Of a stretch of 64,000 bases of DNA, positions 1-11,824 are shown piece by piece. How positions within the stretch are numbered: the first letter of the stretch is position 1; each line of letters starts with the position of its first letter. Source of the stretch: Gautieria morchelliformis (Eukaryota; Basidiomycota; Agaricomycetes; Gomphales; Gomphaceae); NCBI GenBank assembly GCA_015179125.1, contig WHVA01000076.1:236069-300068 (forward strand), in the 5' to 3' direction. The translations under genes were made by a program, and so were the position numbers. A model generated the notes under the pieces. It searched no databases. It was not told the origin of the DNA and worked only from the letters and a program-made list of their open reading frames with translations.

Positions 1-763
1 CTCTCTTCGACTTCCACTTTTCTTTGCCTAGCATTGTCTGCGCTCTCGGCACCCATGCCGGCTCTTCAGGAGACCGTGTCAGGCCAACGTTCATCCGACG
101 TTACATCCACTTCCGTGATCCCGGACGTTTCCCCTCAGGCATCCATAATCGCACAGCCAGTCACCTTTGGCGAATTAACTACGCCCAGTCAAGGAGGGAC
201 GTTCGTTGACTTTGCGGCTCTTCCTGTGGGTTCTGCCAACAACAAAGGTAGCTCGATTCGGGTTTGAAGTATGTGATTAGGCGGTTGCTTATACCTATCC
301 ATTGTATTCATAGCCACAACAAGGATTGCCCGGTTTTTCCGTCTTGAAGGTAGGTAGCTAGAACTTCATATGGGCCACTCCCCAGATCGTTCCCGGCGCT
401 CACACGACCTTATGTTTTACTATTGTAATCAGCAAGGGGGTTCCTCGCAGATTTTTTTGGTCACCACGATATCTTTAAAACCGCAGGTTGTCCAACCCTA
501 TAACTCATCCGACTTTGGATCTTAACATTGGAATTTCAGACAAGGGTCACTCCGGAGACAATGGCAAGGGTCAAGGCGCTGGGGGCGGTGGCGGTGGCGG
601 CGGCGGTAAGACTGGCGGTGGCGGCGGTGGCGGGGACGGCAGTGGCACAGGCGGCGGCGGTGGGGGTGACGGGGGCGCTGGCGGGGACGGCGGAGCTGGC
701 GTTGGTCAAGGCATTGGAGGTGTGGGTTCTGGCAGTGGTCAGAGCAAAGGAGGCGCTGCATAG
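1..763 (+). CDS. Small secreted glycine-rich protein, GELT-motif family, 5' end outside window
   Basis: The frame is open from base 1, and its first visible residues (STSTFLCLALSALSAP) look like the hydrophobic core and cleavage region of a signal peptide, so the start codon lies left of the window. Then come a Ser/Thr-rich stretch and the motif VTFGELTTPSQGGTFVDF, shared with three other genes here. The first visible exon ends in phase 1 at 247 (g|gtagct). The last exon starts after an AG at 538-539 and encodes a tail that is mostly Gly runs, ending at TAG 761-763. Joining 247 directly to 540 gives a 292-nt intron and an Asp at the junction, as in two other copies. An alternative adds a 36-nt exon at 314-349. 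Likely exported to the cell surface or medium; function unknown. The internal splicing is uncertain. Confidence 0.6.
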
Positions 764-1447
764 CCGTTCGCCATGATCATCGCGCCACTGGCATTGCTCC
801 TGACAGCGTCAATGGCGTGGGTCTAGCTTAAGTGAAGACTGGCGATAGATTGGGTCCAGTGGTGACGAGACATGTTAGAGACACAGGCGAGTAAACTTGG
901 ACTCGCAGAGTGTAGCCGTACCATATTTGTAGTACATCATTTTTTTTCGCTTTTTGTAATTGATGTAAAAAAACACTCTATCAAAATAAGGGTTTGCATG
1001 TAGGTCAGCTTGGGGCAACATGCGTGCTCTGGAATATTAAATTGAAGGTGCACCACTGCCTATCTACAGTCTCGCGTCTGCAGCTTTGCACGTCACGGTC
1101 GCCGTCGGTGCATCGACCGCGCGACTAGATTCAAAGCTCAGAGTGCGGGGCAGGAGGGGATTGGCCAGCTCAATTTCTAGCACAGCACGTGTAGCGACCA
1201 TTCGGGTTGTGAAGCCGATTACTTTTAGACCAGTCTAACCTTCCAATTAAGTGCGCGCTTTCGACCAATTACAGCACCTCCCACTACAGTGTCCATGCCG
1301 ATCCAAGACTATTATTACGAGACCAAGGTCCAGGAATATTACCAAGGCCTGTGTGCGGTGTAACGTATGTGGTGTCTCCGTATCCAACCGAGGCTGTGCC
1401 GACGCACTGGCAGAATGGACCGGCTCTGGGCCAGATTGATATTGCAT
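764..1447. other. Intergenic, no gene seen
   Basis: This stretch lies between the converging 3' ends of the glycine-rich gene (plus) and the CofD-like gene (minus). I see only short random ORFs and A/T-rich patches around 935-1000 that could serve 3' end formation. No repeat or RNA gene is evident. Confidence 0.5.
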
Positions 1448-3501
1448 CTAAGCCTCCCCATCTTCCTGACTCAAGATTCTGGTCAATGCCTCCTGAACCG
1501 AGGCGGCGTCGAATTTGGGATCATCATTTTGGCCAAGTCCTGCCCCATTATCGATCTCGATGCATCGCACGCCTATCGCCTGCGCACGACGTCAGAATTG
1601 TCACCAATAGATGATGTGCTACGTCAGGTGACGGCAGAACTCCACGGCAACGTGTATGTGGTTAAATGTCCAAGATCACGCACATGTATTTCCTTGACAT
1701 CGACGGCCACCATTGTTCCCTTCAAGTAGACAAGATGTGTGATAAAGGCCGAGGAGGGGTACTGGTCCGCCAAAGTCCGTGTCTGAATGCCACTTGGCGA
1801 CACATCGGTGCTCCTGAGCGTGTTAACTATTGCACTGTAAGGTGGTGGATGCATCACGCATGACAAGGTTCATACAAGCTTATACCCTAGAGGAGGCACA
1901 GAAATGCACTCACCGGATATAGTCCAAGGAAGTTAACCCTTCTGTTTCCCTATCATTTTTTGAGTTGACTGCGAAAGGAGGAGTCAGTTGTGAAACATTG
2001 CTGAGTGAGTAAATCAGGGTATCACTGACGTAACAAGACTTTGGCCTTCAAGGAACTGGAGCGTGCAATGGCTGAAGCGACACCCCGTAACGCCAGGCAC
2101 GGAATAATGCTGTTCCAGTGTATTCACAAAGATGAGAATGTCAAGAATGTCCATGGAAACGAAAAGCGTATACCTTGTCCAAAGCGAGCCACATGAGTAT
2201 ACCAAGACATCTCGTTCCGCCAGCTGGTTCAAAAAATCCGGATTAGGAGAGGGGTAGATTTCATGCCCATAGGGATTGATGTAGAATAGACCTGTTCATG
2301 CGAGTGACTCAGTTAGCGTTCATACGGCACTGCAACGACGCGAATGGACATACGAGCTATCCGAGCAGGCAATGAGCTATACCCCTCCTTACTACCCTCT
2401 GATGACTTCTCAAAGTTAGCGTTGTGAGTTCCCAATAGTCGAGTTCCATCGAATGCGTCAATATCAGTGGGCGAGGCGGGTGAAACTGAAACCACAGGTT
2501 TTACAGGGTGTGAAATCTCGCACTGACCGACCAGCGTGGACGAGTCTGCCTGAAGTAGATAATATATGAGAACTACGACACAAACTGACTGATGAGGAGC
2601 AAGTTCGGCATCCTCACTGACGAGTTCAGCTGCAATGGTCACGGTATGATTCGTCACAACCACGGGAAGAATATTGGCCTGACTGTTCGTGATAGAAGAG
2701 AAGAAGAAAATAGCAGAAGGGAGAGAACGGAAAAAACCCTGTGCCGCTGCCAGAAGGTAGTTGCCGACACTTCCGTTCCGAAAAGAGAAATTCTTGTGTG
2801 CCCGTTTCAGAACTTCGCCCTCAAAGTGGACAAGGAAACCTTGCTTGCATGTTATGAAGAACACCAGAAAACAGAGCAGCAGAATCTCGGTACCTCGTAT
2901 GGCCTCCTTTCTATCTGATGGTATGCCTTTCCATAGAGGACTTCTGCCCTCAACAACACTGCGCCATTCGTCCCGGGCTTCATGTTCCGAAACGGAAGCG
3001 GGGAAACGATACGCAAGTAGTCTACGTATTGCGTCGAGGGGGGAGCTTGGTGAAGCTGGAGGGATGAGTCGAATGAGACGAGATCGGATATCACCTGAGC
3101 AACATTAAGTGGCGTTTGACTTGGGTCAATAAGATTAATTACCAATCGAAGGTCCACCTATTTCTGAGGTCAGGTGTATATTAGAATATAACAAATCAGG
3201 AGTCACGAGCCAATGACGCGAATTATTTCGCTGCTGGAGCCCCCGTCGTCAGACACGGGTAAGACATAGCAAGCCTCCTGGCCGAATGCGGGGCATAGCG
3301 AATTGCAGCCAGTTCCCCCGAAATTACAATCAAAGAGACATTCCCTAACGGTGAGGCTACAGCAGCTGAATCTTTATACTTTTGGGAAGGAGGATGGTTT
3401 TGTATGGGAATATCGAAAACGGAGGAACTTGCGCTAGGGGCGTCGGCACGATTGGGGGGTAACAGACTTGACGTGAAAGCGTCATTTTGGATATTATTCA
3501 T
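1448..3501 (-). CDS. CofD-like (UPF0052/YNL011C-type) protein, ten exons, one frameshift
   Basis: Ten exons join in phase: 3211-3501, 3143-3157, 2894-3094, 2622-2839, 2354-2549, 2174-2291, 2030-2109, 1914-1968, 1684-1834, 1448-1579. Family signatures appear in order: LIVIS/GGTGCNS, VLPVSDDGGSSSEIIRVIG, GPSIGDIRSRLIRLIP, KNFSFRNGSVGN, SSIT, ILPVVVTNHTVTIAAEL, GQCEISHPV, INPYGHEIYPSPNP, VLVYSCGSLWTSIIPCLALR and NSKNDRETEG. The bacterial and archaeal relatives are CofD, a phospholactate transferase, and the YvcK group; the fungal role is not established. Two oddities: exon 1 lacks one base in a C5 run (3315-3319 on +), shifting the frame inside the GGTG motif, and the first intron has a GC donor (gctcgt). 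Exon 2 is only 15 nt. Everything else is intact, so the frameshift may be a read error or a young lesion. The start was chosen as the in-frame ATG nearest the motif (3499-3501). It lies inside the duplicated block. Confidence 0.82.
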
Positions 3502-4348
3502 CTCGTTTGGAGGTAACCTGTAGCTCCGCAGTGGTGCAAACGTTTTACGCCTAACAAGTGCGTAAGTTTTTTTCCTGGGGGAGTGGTTAAAGGCTGGTGT
3601 AGAATAAAATATAAGCAGGCTTCTGACACGTTGTCCGTTAGAACGGCGGTGCTTTGAATTTGAAACACCGCTCCTCCGTTTTACTGATGGCATCGATGGT
3701 GGTTGCATGGTTCAATTGCAGTCAAATACTTTCTGCAGAACCTCCCGAGAATAAGCACTGGAAACCATTAGTCGGGTTTGGTCGTATATTGTTCACACAT
3801 GTTATTGGTGCCGTCCGTCACCTCTGAGCTTATAATCAGGCTGGCACTCCACAAGTTTCTACCGGTATACTAATCTTTGACTATATCCGCATGCGCTGTG
3901 ATGTTACATTAAATAGTTGCATTTTTTTGAAACACATTTTCTCTTTACATAAAAATTCCCTCGAAAAATTCGCTCCAACACGTTCGTAACAAACATCACA
4001 TTTTGAAGGTAATCTCACCCAGGGTAATCTCAGCCAGTGCCCGGATGATTGGATTAATGTTCCATTAGAGAAGCGACCCACCTCTGTCTGTCATTCCGAA
4101 AGTAAAATTTCAAACGTTAATGGTTACGGCATTGCAAGTGGGGGTCAACCGAACGAGTCCATGACATCTGCGGCGGTGTCCTTCAGGGTGCTAAAGAAAA
4201 CTGCGCCAAAAGATGACTATTCAATAGCCACTTTACCACTAAGACTCCTAACAATGGCATATCATTTCTACAGGTCATCACCGCCTCTTAACTACTGCAA
4301 ATGCCATCAACATGAGTTCTGCCACGACCTTTCCGGGCTCAGTGGTGG

Positions 4349-4856
4349 CTAGAAGCTTTTCCATTCTGGCCGCTGCTGTGCTCCTTTGCGTGTCCTGGGA
4401 TGAAAAGTGAATGAGAGTAAGATATTAAGATATTCATCTAAGGACATATCAGGAGACACCTCGAACCTGAGACTGCGTTGAACCTGTCGTCCTGCCGGGA
4501 CTCCGAGGACTCAGGGTAGAGCTCCAAACTTCTGCTCCAAAAAGTGCTCTCTTGATCCACACCGTCAGACTCTGACACCGTCGGGGCCAGGAACTGATCT
4601 ATAAAGGGTAGATGTGCTCAGAATAAACTATTCGATATGTATCCGTGGTTCAAAGAGACTTACCAGTATCATCGTGTAAACTCCTAGTACCATTTTTGAA
4701 GTCGTTGAATGTACCTCCTCGGGTTGGGACTGTCAATTCACCCGAGGTGACAGGGCCAGTCGCGATGGCCTGAGGATATGGGATTGGGACAGGCGCAGAT
4801 ATGACTGATATGATGAGCGTGAACAAGAGAGTAAATGACAGAGAGAGCGGCGCCAT
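4349..4856 (-). CDS. Small secreted protein, GELT-motif family, copy A
   Basis: Three exons (4664-4856, 4460-4598, 4349-4394) give a 125-residue protein. The start is the ATG at 4854-4856, because it opens directly onto a signal peptide (MAPLSLSFTLLFTLIISV, cleavage near SAP) and because copy B starts at the same point. A Pro-rich stretch leads to TSGELTVPTRGGTFNDF. The first intron is phase 1, twelve codons after the motif. Its donor is gtaagt and its acceptor tatag. The rest is hydrophilic, with an acidic/Ser-rich middle and a basic tail, and no cysteine pattern. Probably secreted; function unknown. It lies in the left unit of the tandem duplication. Confidence 0.7.
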
Positions 4857-4967
4857 CTTAGAAATGCAGCACGAAGGATGAATAGTGGTGACGGCCAGCG
4901 ACGAGAAATTTAAGTGAAAATTTGGGTTTGGCTCGAGAAGGAAGTCGAAGAGGGAGCTAGTAGGCAA

Positions 4968-5958
4968 ACAAACAGGTCAGTTTCGAATTTTATAGTACTA
5001 GCACCGGTGGGAAGCAGCGCAAGCGATGGTCTCAGTTGAGTGGTTGCCATGACCGTCTATTCGCCGCACCCCTAGTACTCGGCATTGAAAGCTCTTGGTA
5101 CTACCAAGTCCGGCTACTGCAGGTTCGTTGATGCAGGACCAAGAGATCTCGGACAACTTGATGATCATAGGGACAAATGCAAGGTGCCACGTGCTGTCAA
5201 TGACCGTGACTTGGATCCCTCAGGCTGGGTGTTTGGCCAATCGCGATTATAGAATCTCAATAATCGCGATTGGCAGCATCAAGAACCAGCGACTAAGCGC
5301 TTCCCAGAACGTCTTCATCACGGCAACTAAAGATCCTCGATCTGCTGACCATTTTTATCCAGTCTACAAAAATGAACACGAGGTGAGGCTATCATACGAC
5401 TCGGCAGTGCAATTGGAAATTCATGTAGACTTTTGTCTTTGAATTTGTTATTGCCCTTCCTCGCCTCTTGCTGAAAGGTGATGGTTTTCAACGGTTTATA
5501 CATTCGCCAGAAACACCTTAGCACGAGTAAAGCTACTAGCGCAGTACTGCGCGGCCCTGTGAGAGGCTGGTACGGTGGGAGACCACGAATAGATTTCTCT
5601 TCTTAGAACCCCTGGGATGGATCGCCACCCCCTGCGTAGGCTGTTCAAGAAGGCCAAGCTTCTGAACGATCCGGGGTCCATTTCAAGCGCAATATCAAAG
5701 AACACTGTTCAACACTTGATGAAATTAAGGTGCCGCTCGTGCGGCTTGCTTTTCATTGGCTGTCTCAGACCCAAGCTCAAGGCAAGCAACGGCGGCGATG
5801 CCCATGGATCAGTCGAACTGGATAGAGATCAGACAATAACCCATCAGCCTTGCAAAGGGCACTACCCAAAGTGTCACAGTAGTCATGATATTAATTGTGA
5901 GCACATTGCCTGGCCGCTGCTTTCCCACTGAGCTGAGACGTACCCGTTCGCCTTTACT
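4968..5958. other. Rest of left duplication unit, no gene seen
   Basis: This is upstream of secreted-peptide gene A and reaches the right duplication unit. Short ORFs on both strands have counterparts in the right unit, but they are shifted or interrupted differently there, so I do not support them as genes. Confidence 0.4.
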
Positions 5959-8314
5959 CTTGACGTGAAAGCGTCATTTTGCATATTATTCATCTCGTTT
6001 GGAGGTAACCTGTTGCTCCGCAGTGGCGCAAACGTTTTACGCCCAACAAGTGCGTAAGTTGTTTCCTTGGGAAGTGGTTAAAGGCTGGTGTAGAATAAAA
6101 TATAGGCAGGCTTCTGACACGTTGAGTGGAACGGCGGTGCTTTGAACTTGAAACACTGCTCCTCTTTGACTGATGGTGGTTGCATGGTTCAATTGCAGTC
6201 AAAACTTTCTGTAGAACCCCGAGAATACTAAGCACGGCGTAGAAACCATTAGTCGGGTTTGGTCGTACACTGTTCACACATGCTATTGGTGCCGTCCGTC
6301 ACCTCTGAGCTTATAATCAGGCTGGCACTCCGCAAGTTTCTACCGGTATACTAGTCTTTATGACTATATCCGCGGGCGGTGTGATGTAAATTAAATAGTT
6401 GCATTTTTCTGAAATACATTTTCTCTTTACATAAAAAATCCCTCGAAAAATTCGCTCCAACACGTTCGTAACAAACATCGCATTTTGAAGGTAATCTCAG
6501 CGAGTGCCCCAGATGAATGGCACGTTCCATTAATTAGAGAAGCGACCCACCTCTATCGTTCCGAGAGCTAAAATTTCAAACGTTAATGGTTACGGATTGC
6601 AAGTGGGAGTCAACCGAACGAGTCCATGACATCTGCGCGAGGTCTCAGGGTATCTGTTGCTATGCCTGAAGCAACAGTGAATTCCTCCAGGAGTATACAA
6701 GAAACTCTGCCCAAGATGACTATTCAAGTAGCCACTTTACCACTAAGACACCTACTTCTGACAATGGCGTCATCTCTACAGCTTAGATTTACTCTCTCCA
6801 TCAAATCCTCCATCAATCAAACCCTGCATGAAGAAAATCGGCAGGGATGAAATCGGCCTCAAGACCCCGCTTGGAGAGGGTATCTGCTAGAACAGAAGTA
6901 AAACGATGTAAGAAGGGCCTCTGTTCCAACGATGCTCTATGGACGCACCGTCAAATTCTGACATCCTTGCCGGCAGGGGCTGGTCTATAAAAGGTAGATG
7001 AGCTCGGAATAAGTATTTATATAAGGATGCCCTCTTTTATATGCATCCGTGGCTCAAAGAGACCCACCAGAACCAGTACTACCTTGGAAGTCGTTGAATG
7101 TACCTCCTCGGGTTGGGACTGTCAATTCACCCGAGGTGACAGGGCCAGTCGCGATGGCCTGAGGATATGGGATTGGGGCAGGCGCTGATAGGACTGATAT
7201 GATGAGCGTGAACAAGACAGTAAATGACAGAGAGAGCGGCGCCATTTTGGAAATGCAGCACGAAGGATGAATAGTGGTGACGACCAGCGACGAGAAATTG
7301 ACGTGAAAAAAAGAGGGTTTGGCTCGAGAAGGAAATCGAAGAGGGAGCTAACCAAACAAACATGTCGGTTTCGATTTTTATGGTACTAGCACCAGTGGGA
7401 AGCAGCGCAAGGGATGGTCTCAGTTGAGTGATTGCCATGACTGTCTAAGTATTCAAGTTCAAGCCGTTCGCCGCACCCGGCATTGAAAGCTCTTGTACCA
7501 AGTCCGGCCGGCACACTGCAGGTTCGTTGATGCAGAAGGACCAAGAGATCTGAGATCTCGAACAATGATCATGGGGAAAATTGAATGCAACTTGAAGGTG
7601 TGGCGTGCTGTCAATGACCGTGACTTGGACCCCTCAGGCTGGGTGTTTGGACTATAGCTTATATATCGCGATGGCAGCGCAATACACATTGTCAAGAATC
7701 AGCGGTGTGCCTTGTGGCGACTAAGCGCTTTGCAAAAAATCTACATAATTACATAAGCACGCCTTCATCAACGCCCTGAGTTACTGATCTGCCAGGTTCT
7801 CGATCTGGTGGCCATTTTTATCTAGCCTACAAAAATGAACATGAGGTGAGTCTATCATACGACTCGGCGGTGCAATTGGAAATTTATGTCCAGAAATACA
7901 TTGAAGCTCGTAGGCCAGTATTGCGCTGCCCTGTGAGAAGGTGGTAGTACGCCACGAATAGATTTCTCTTCTTAGATCCCCTCGAGCGCCATTCCCTGCG
8001 TAGGCTGTTCAAGAAGGCCAAGCTTCTGAACGATCTGGAGTCCATTTCAAGCGCAACATCAAAGAACACTGTTCAACACTTGCTAAAGTTAAGGTTGCGG
8101 ATTGCTTTTCTGTGGCTGTCTCAGACCCAAGGCCAAGCAACGGCGGCGATGCCCATGGATCAGTCGAACTGGATAGAGATCAGACAATAGCCCATCAGTC
8201 TTGCAAAGGGCACTACCCAAAGCGTCACAGTAGTCACGATATTCATTGCCAATGAGCACATTGCGTGGCCGCTGCTTTCCAACTGAGCTGAGACGTACCC
8301 GTTCGCCTTTACTC
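5959..8314. repeat. Tandem duplication, right unit (about 2.36 kb)
   Basis: This is the second copy of the block at 3467-5958. It repeats the CofD-like start region (ATG on the minus strand at 5991-5993, followed by MNNMQNDAFTS) but then runs into the end of the left unit, so this copy of the start has no CofD body behind it. It carries the second secreted-peptide gene (6887-7245). The homology stops near 8314, where the left unit passes into the right one. Confidence 0.85.
6887..7245 (-). CDS. Small secreted protein, GELT-motif family, copy B
   Basis: Two exons (7068-7245, 6887-6984) give 91 residues. The signal peptide MAPLSLSFTVLFTLIISV and the segment TSGELTVPTRGGTFNDF are nearly identical to copy A. 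The intron is again phase 1 and starts six codons after the motif. The second exon begins with Asp-Gln as in copy A but then diverges and stops early at TAG 6887-6889. The N-terminal exon is therefore conserved and the C-terminal part is not. The third exon of copy A is lost or unused here. Likely secreted; function unknown. Confidence 0.65.
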
Positions 8315-9109
8315 GTGATATCTGTACTGTGCCTCACAGAGCAAAGATCCTTAGATATCGGACGTCGCTAAAATGAAGGGTGCGAATACGTGTTGGCATC
8401 GAAAGAACCTCTCAATCACTGTTCCATCTGTGATTCAGGCAGTAATCTGGGTTGAGAAACGGGGTACGTTCATGACCATAGGAGTAACTATAGAACAACT
8501 ATAGAACCAACGTTCTAGGCCTGCCGCCGAACGATAATGATGATATGAAGTTACTCTGACAACATCATTGGAGTCGCGTTTGCCTTACCGGAATGCTGCA
8601 GCGCGGGAAGGTATCTGTGGCAACAGCTGATCTAAACTCTAGAACAAGTTCGGATGGAATGCAACTTGAAGTTGAAACATCTTACATGTTTCCGCCACGT
8701 TGATAAAGGGGCCTCCCTGGCTCGGATCCGTCAAGACCTGAGCGGAAGTGGCGAGCATACACAGGTACCGCTAGATTGACCGTGAAAGGACGAATGATAA
8801 AGACACATGATAAAGACACTAATGTTAGTTGGGGCGGGGGACGACAACATACCAGTCTAAAGCCTCGTACTTACTAGGCCTCTGCTTCGCGCCTCGAGAT
8901 TACTCATCTGTCAACAGCTCACAAGTTGATTTACGCCCGTTGTATTCATCCATATCGTTGTATACACGTGAGCAGGCGTCTCATCATATACTAGGACAGT
9001 GATACCGAAACAAGTCCAAAAACTTGTGTAAACCAGACCAGAAACCCAAGGCACAGGGAGAAAGAACACAGGTAAGGGACAGAGACTATTCTCCCTCGTA
9101 AGCATCACA
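8315..9109. other. Intergenic, no gene seen
   Basis: This lies between the duplicated block and the 3' end of the thaumatin-like gene. I see only short ORFs without codon structure, no repeat with copies elsewhere in the window, and no RNA gene. Confidence 0.45.
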
Positions 9110-10419
9110 TCATGGACAAAATGTGAGCGTGTAGTCAGCATTATTAGCCGAGTCGCAGCTGTGGAGTGCGGTGCCGCTCGATTCATCATATGCGTAGACA
9201 TAACTGTTCGGGCAGTTGTCCTCTGTGAACAGTTTTCAGGAAGAAAGTGTTAGGTGACAGTTAAAAAACATACTGAAGTAGGAGTAGAACTCTAATAAAG
9301 GGATGCGCACGTGCATTAGAGATCAAGAGGACAAATACTAGGCAGAGGAACCACTGACCGACACCAGATGGCGGGCAGGTAGCGGCAGTGTTGTGCGAGC
9401 CCGTGCAACAGTTGGCAGAGTCACCTATGAGAGGTCAGCCGCGTAACTAATGGAGGTACTACATGCAGAGAGGTGTGAGCGTGATCTGTCCTACCTGGGT
9501 CACCGTCCAAATTGGCTTGGCATGCACTGCGACAGCCAACCGGAAAGCCGGTGGAATCAAAAGGCCCTATGAGAGGAGCTGGGCCTACAGGATAGTTCAC
9601 GTAAAATAGGAATCAGCCGAGGGGGATTAATTGACATACAATTTGGACCAAGGTCAACGGGGCAGTCTGCCACGGTGCATCCCACATCATTAGTGATGCG
9701 AAGGGGGAGATTATATCCATCAACCAGAGATGCTATTGTCGCGATGCTTTCTCAACGGCCATGGCACGGTAATATGGATGTGCTTACTATCATAGAAGTC
9801 GGGGTTTCCATTTATTCCTAAGGTCCATTCTGCTACGCTGGCAGGAGGCACGCCTGTTCCGGTGTGAGGGTCACATAATAGTCCACCTAATATAGAGCAT
9901 GAAATCAACTTTCAGAATCATCACATCAAAATAAACATGGCTGACCATTGCAGCCACCATCGAGGCAAGAGTTTGGACCTGGATTCACGGAGAAGTCACA
10001 GTCACGACGAGCCTATACGTTTTTCAGTTGGAAATGGAAACTCTGCAGTAGACTGGACAAAGAACTCGCACCCAAATTCGTCCTGCTTGCCAGTTGTTGG
10101 GCACGTTGAAACTCACAGAAGAGAAAGCCGCCGCTTCCCAGCTGCGAGCAATATTTGTGAGCTGTCACGAATTGAATGCAATAGCAGAGCCCGTTACCCT
10201 GTCGCCACGTCCGGGACCGCTGAACCGACGTTGAGGTCCGTGAACACGGCGGGCCTAGAAACCGAGCATAGCATGTCACTTTGACGTTTACTTGTTACAC
10301 GCATCAGTATAATCATACCAGATGGTGAAGGGGCAGTTATTAGCAACAGTAAATGTACGACCATAGGTAGGCGCTATGAGGGCGAGGAGAGCAGCAATTT
10401 GAGCTTGAACTTTGAGCAT
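9110..10419 (-). CDS. Thaumatin-like protein, ten exons, 257 aa
   Basis: Exons 10319-10419, 10198-10254, 10072-10141, 9946-10012, 9788-9886, 9640-9732, 9495-9584, 9359-9424, 9274-9291 and 9110-9222 join in phase, with the stop at 9110-9112. The protein opens with a signal peptide (MLKVQAQIAALLALIAPTYG) and then RTFTVANNCPFTIW, the usual start of thaumatin-like proteins. Other family marks are RRDCDF, CLDGGCNGGLLCDP, SVAEWTLG, VDGYNLPL, GPFDSTGFPVGCRSAC, NCCTGSHNTAATCPPSG and FKDNCPNSYVYAYDE. I count 16 cysteines, the number expected for eight disulfides. The family includes secreted beta-glucan-binding or degrading and antifungal proteins. In fungi, roles in cell-wall remodelling are proposed; the substrate here is inferred only. 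Exon 9 is a micro-exon of 18 nt. Length and fold signature are complete. Confidence 0.93.
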
Positions 10420-11824
10420 GATGTTTCAGGTAGTCAGTAACACAAAGTTAGGGGCGTAGGTGAATCATGTATGATTTTGTGTCTATATATATTAAAATTT
10501 GGCTGCACCTTGTAATTTATTCCATCATGACATTATAGCTGGTCGTCTGTATGGCTGGTCGTCTGTATGACTGGTCGTCTGGAAGAATCAAGTGGGCACG
10601 ATATTAATATCGCCGCTGTATACGTGTGGGGCCGAAGAAATTCCGCGTACATTAATGGTCGAAGGAGACCAACGGGAAAGCAGCTAGGCGTACTGGTTTA
10701 GATCTTAGATATTAAGATTAAGCCTGTAGTTGGTTGAAGCTCGACACAGAGAACGAGGAGGAACTGGAGCAGACGAAAGCTGCACCAATTCTTCAAAGTG
10801 TCAGAGAGGGGGAGAGGTGAACGAGGATACCTGCAATAGAGCACATGGTCCAAGCTGGATCCAGGGTTGGTCAGGTGACATCCGCGGAGGGTCCACGCGT
10901 CGACGAGTTTTTCGAACGCGTGTGTGCGGACAGGGATTCGAACTCAGCCTGATCGAATACAGTGAATACAGTGGCACCACCGGTACAGATGGAGGATTTC
11001 AATTCATGTTCAATTGCCGAACACTGAGATTTATTTACGTGGAGCCCTCTGCACGCTCCACAGTGACTACCTGCACGCCGCTGCAAAGCTAAACCAACGA
11101 AGAATCCTAATATACCGGTAGCCTACTTTGGATGTGAACCATATGGGTTGCTCCACTTTACCCTGAGGTGAAGCGTCAAAAAGCTGGCTTTCAGCATTTG
11201 CTGGCGAATCCTCTTCAGAGTTGCAAGCCCCGCTAGAAGGGTCAGGAGACGACAGGGAGAATCACAAATGGGGCAAGTGATGCGACGTCAAGTGACGGAT
11301 TAACAACGCAATAGAAAAAGCCAGAGGCCCATGAACGGAAAGTTAGAAGGCACCTTGACTTGTAGCTGCAGACTGTCATCAGCTGGAATATCCTGAAGCC
11401 ATGACTCGGTGCAGTGAAGTCCATGCATGTTCTTCACTTGAAACTCCAACCCAGCCCGGCCTAGTTAACCATCAAGCCAGCCTGGGATATGCGAGAGTGC
11501 TCTGAGGCCCTGCACTCGCTCTTGATTATGAAGAAGCGGCTTCAGTCGCGGCGGAGCACGGAAGGTTCCACATATCCAAACGGACTCAGATGCCGCTAGT
11601 TCAAAAATGGACTCAAGATGGAAATGCTATCTTCCGAGATTATGTAAAACGTGGTCGCCAGAAAAACGTTGGAGAAAGCGTCCTTGTAATGCAGTTAACA
11701 GTTCCTTCTAGCTTGGTGATAGAAAACGACTCGACGGTGGAACAATGGGTTTTATTTTGAAACTCAGCCACGCTTATGTAAAGCCTTTGGTTTGACTCGT
11801 CTCTACTTATTAGTACAGCAGGCA
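10420..11824. other. Divergent intergenic region, no gene seen
   Basis: This separates the minus-strand thaumatin-like gene from the plus-strand SNF2/STH1 gene and so should hold both promoters. It contains three close copies of tggtcgtctg at 10540-10580. An ORF at 10730-11092 shows no recognisable features and I do not support it. A tRNA-like T-arm near 10930 was examined and rejected. Confidence 0.45.
10484..10493 (-). promoter_or_regulatory. Putative TATA box of the thaumatin-like gene
   Basis: A run tatatatatt lies about 65-75 bases upstream of the minus-strand ATG at 10417-10419, in an otherwise mixed sequence. The position fits a core promoter with a short leader. There is no other support. 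Confidence 0.35.

Larger units (their letters stand above)
3467..5958. repeat. Tandem duplication, left unit (about 2.49 kb)
   Basis: The sequence from 3467 (cttgacgtgaaagcg) matches that from 5959 onward with scattered substitutions and small indels across the whole unit. The unit starts inside exon 1 of the CofD-like gene, so it carries that gene's first codons and upstream region plus one complete secreted-peptide gene. It ends at the sequence ...gttcgcctttactc, which recurs at the end of the right unit. Divergence is visible by eye in most lines, so the duplication is not recent. Confidence 0.85.

Noticed and set aside
522-776. Arg/His-rich and Ala/Val-rich ORFs overlapping the glycine run
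   Set aside because: They are other frames of the same ggc-rich sequence; the Gly frame splices onto a secreted-protein exon.
10920-11000. tRNA-like T-arm (gattcgaac on the minus strand)
   Set aside because: The flanking bases do not form a T stem or acceptor stem, and no anticodon arm fits upstream.
10730-11092. 120-codon ORF in the divergent intergenic region
   Set aside because: No domain, no splice continuation, and it occupies the expected promoter of the SNF2/STH1 gene.
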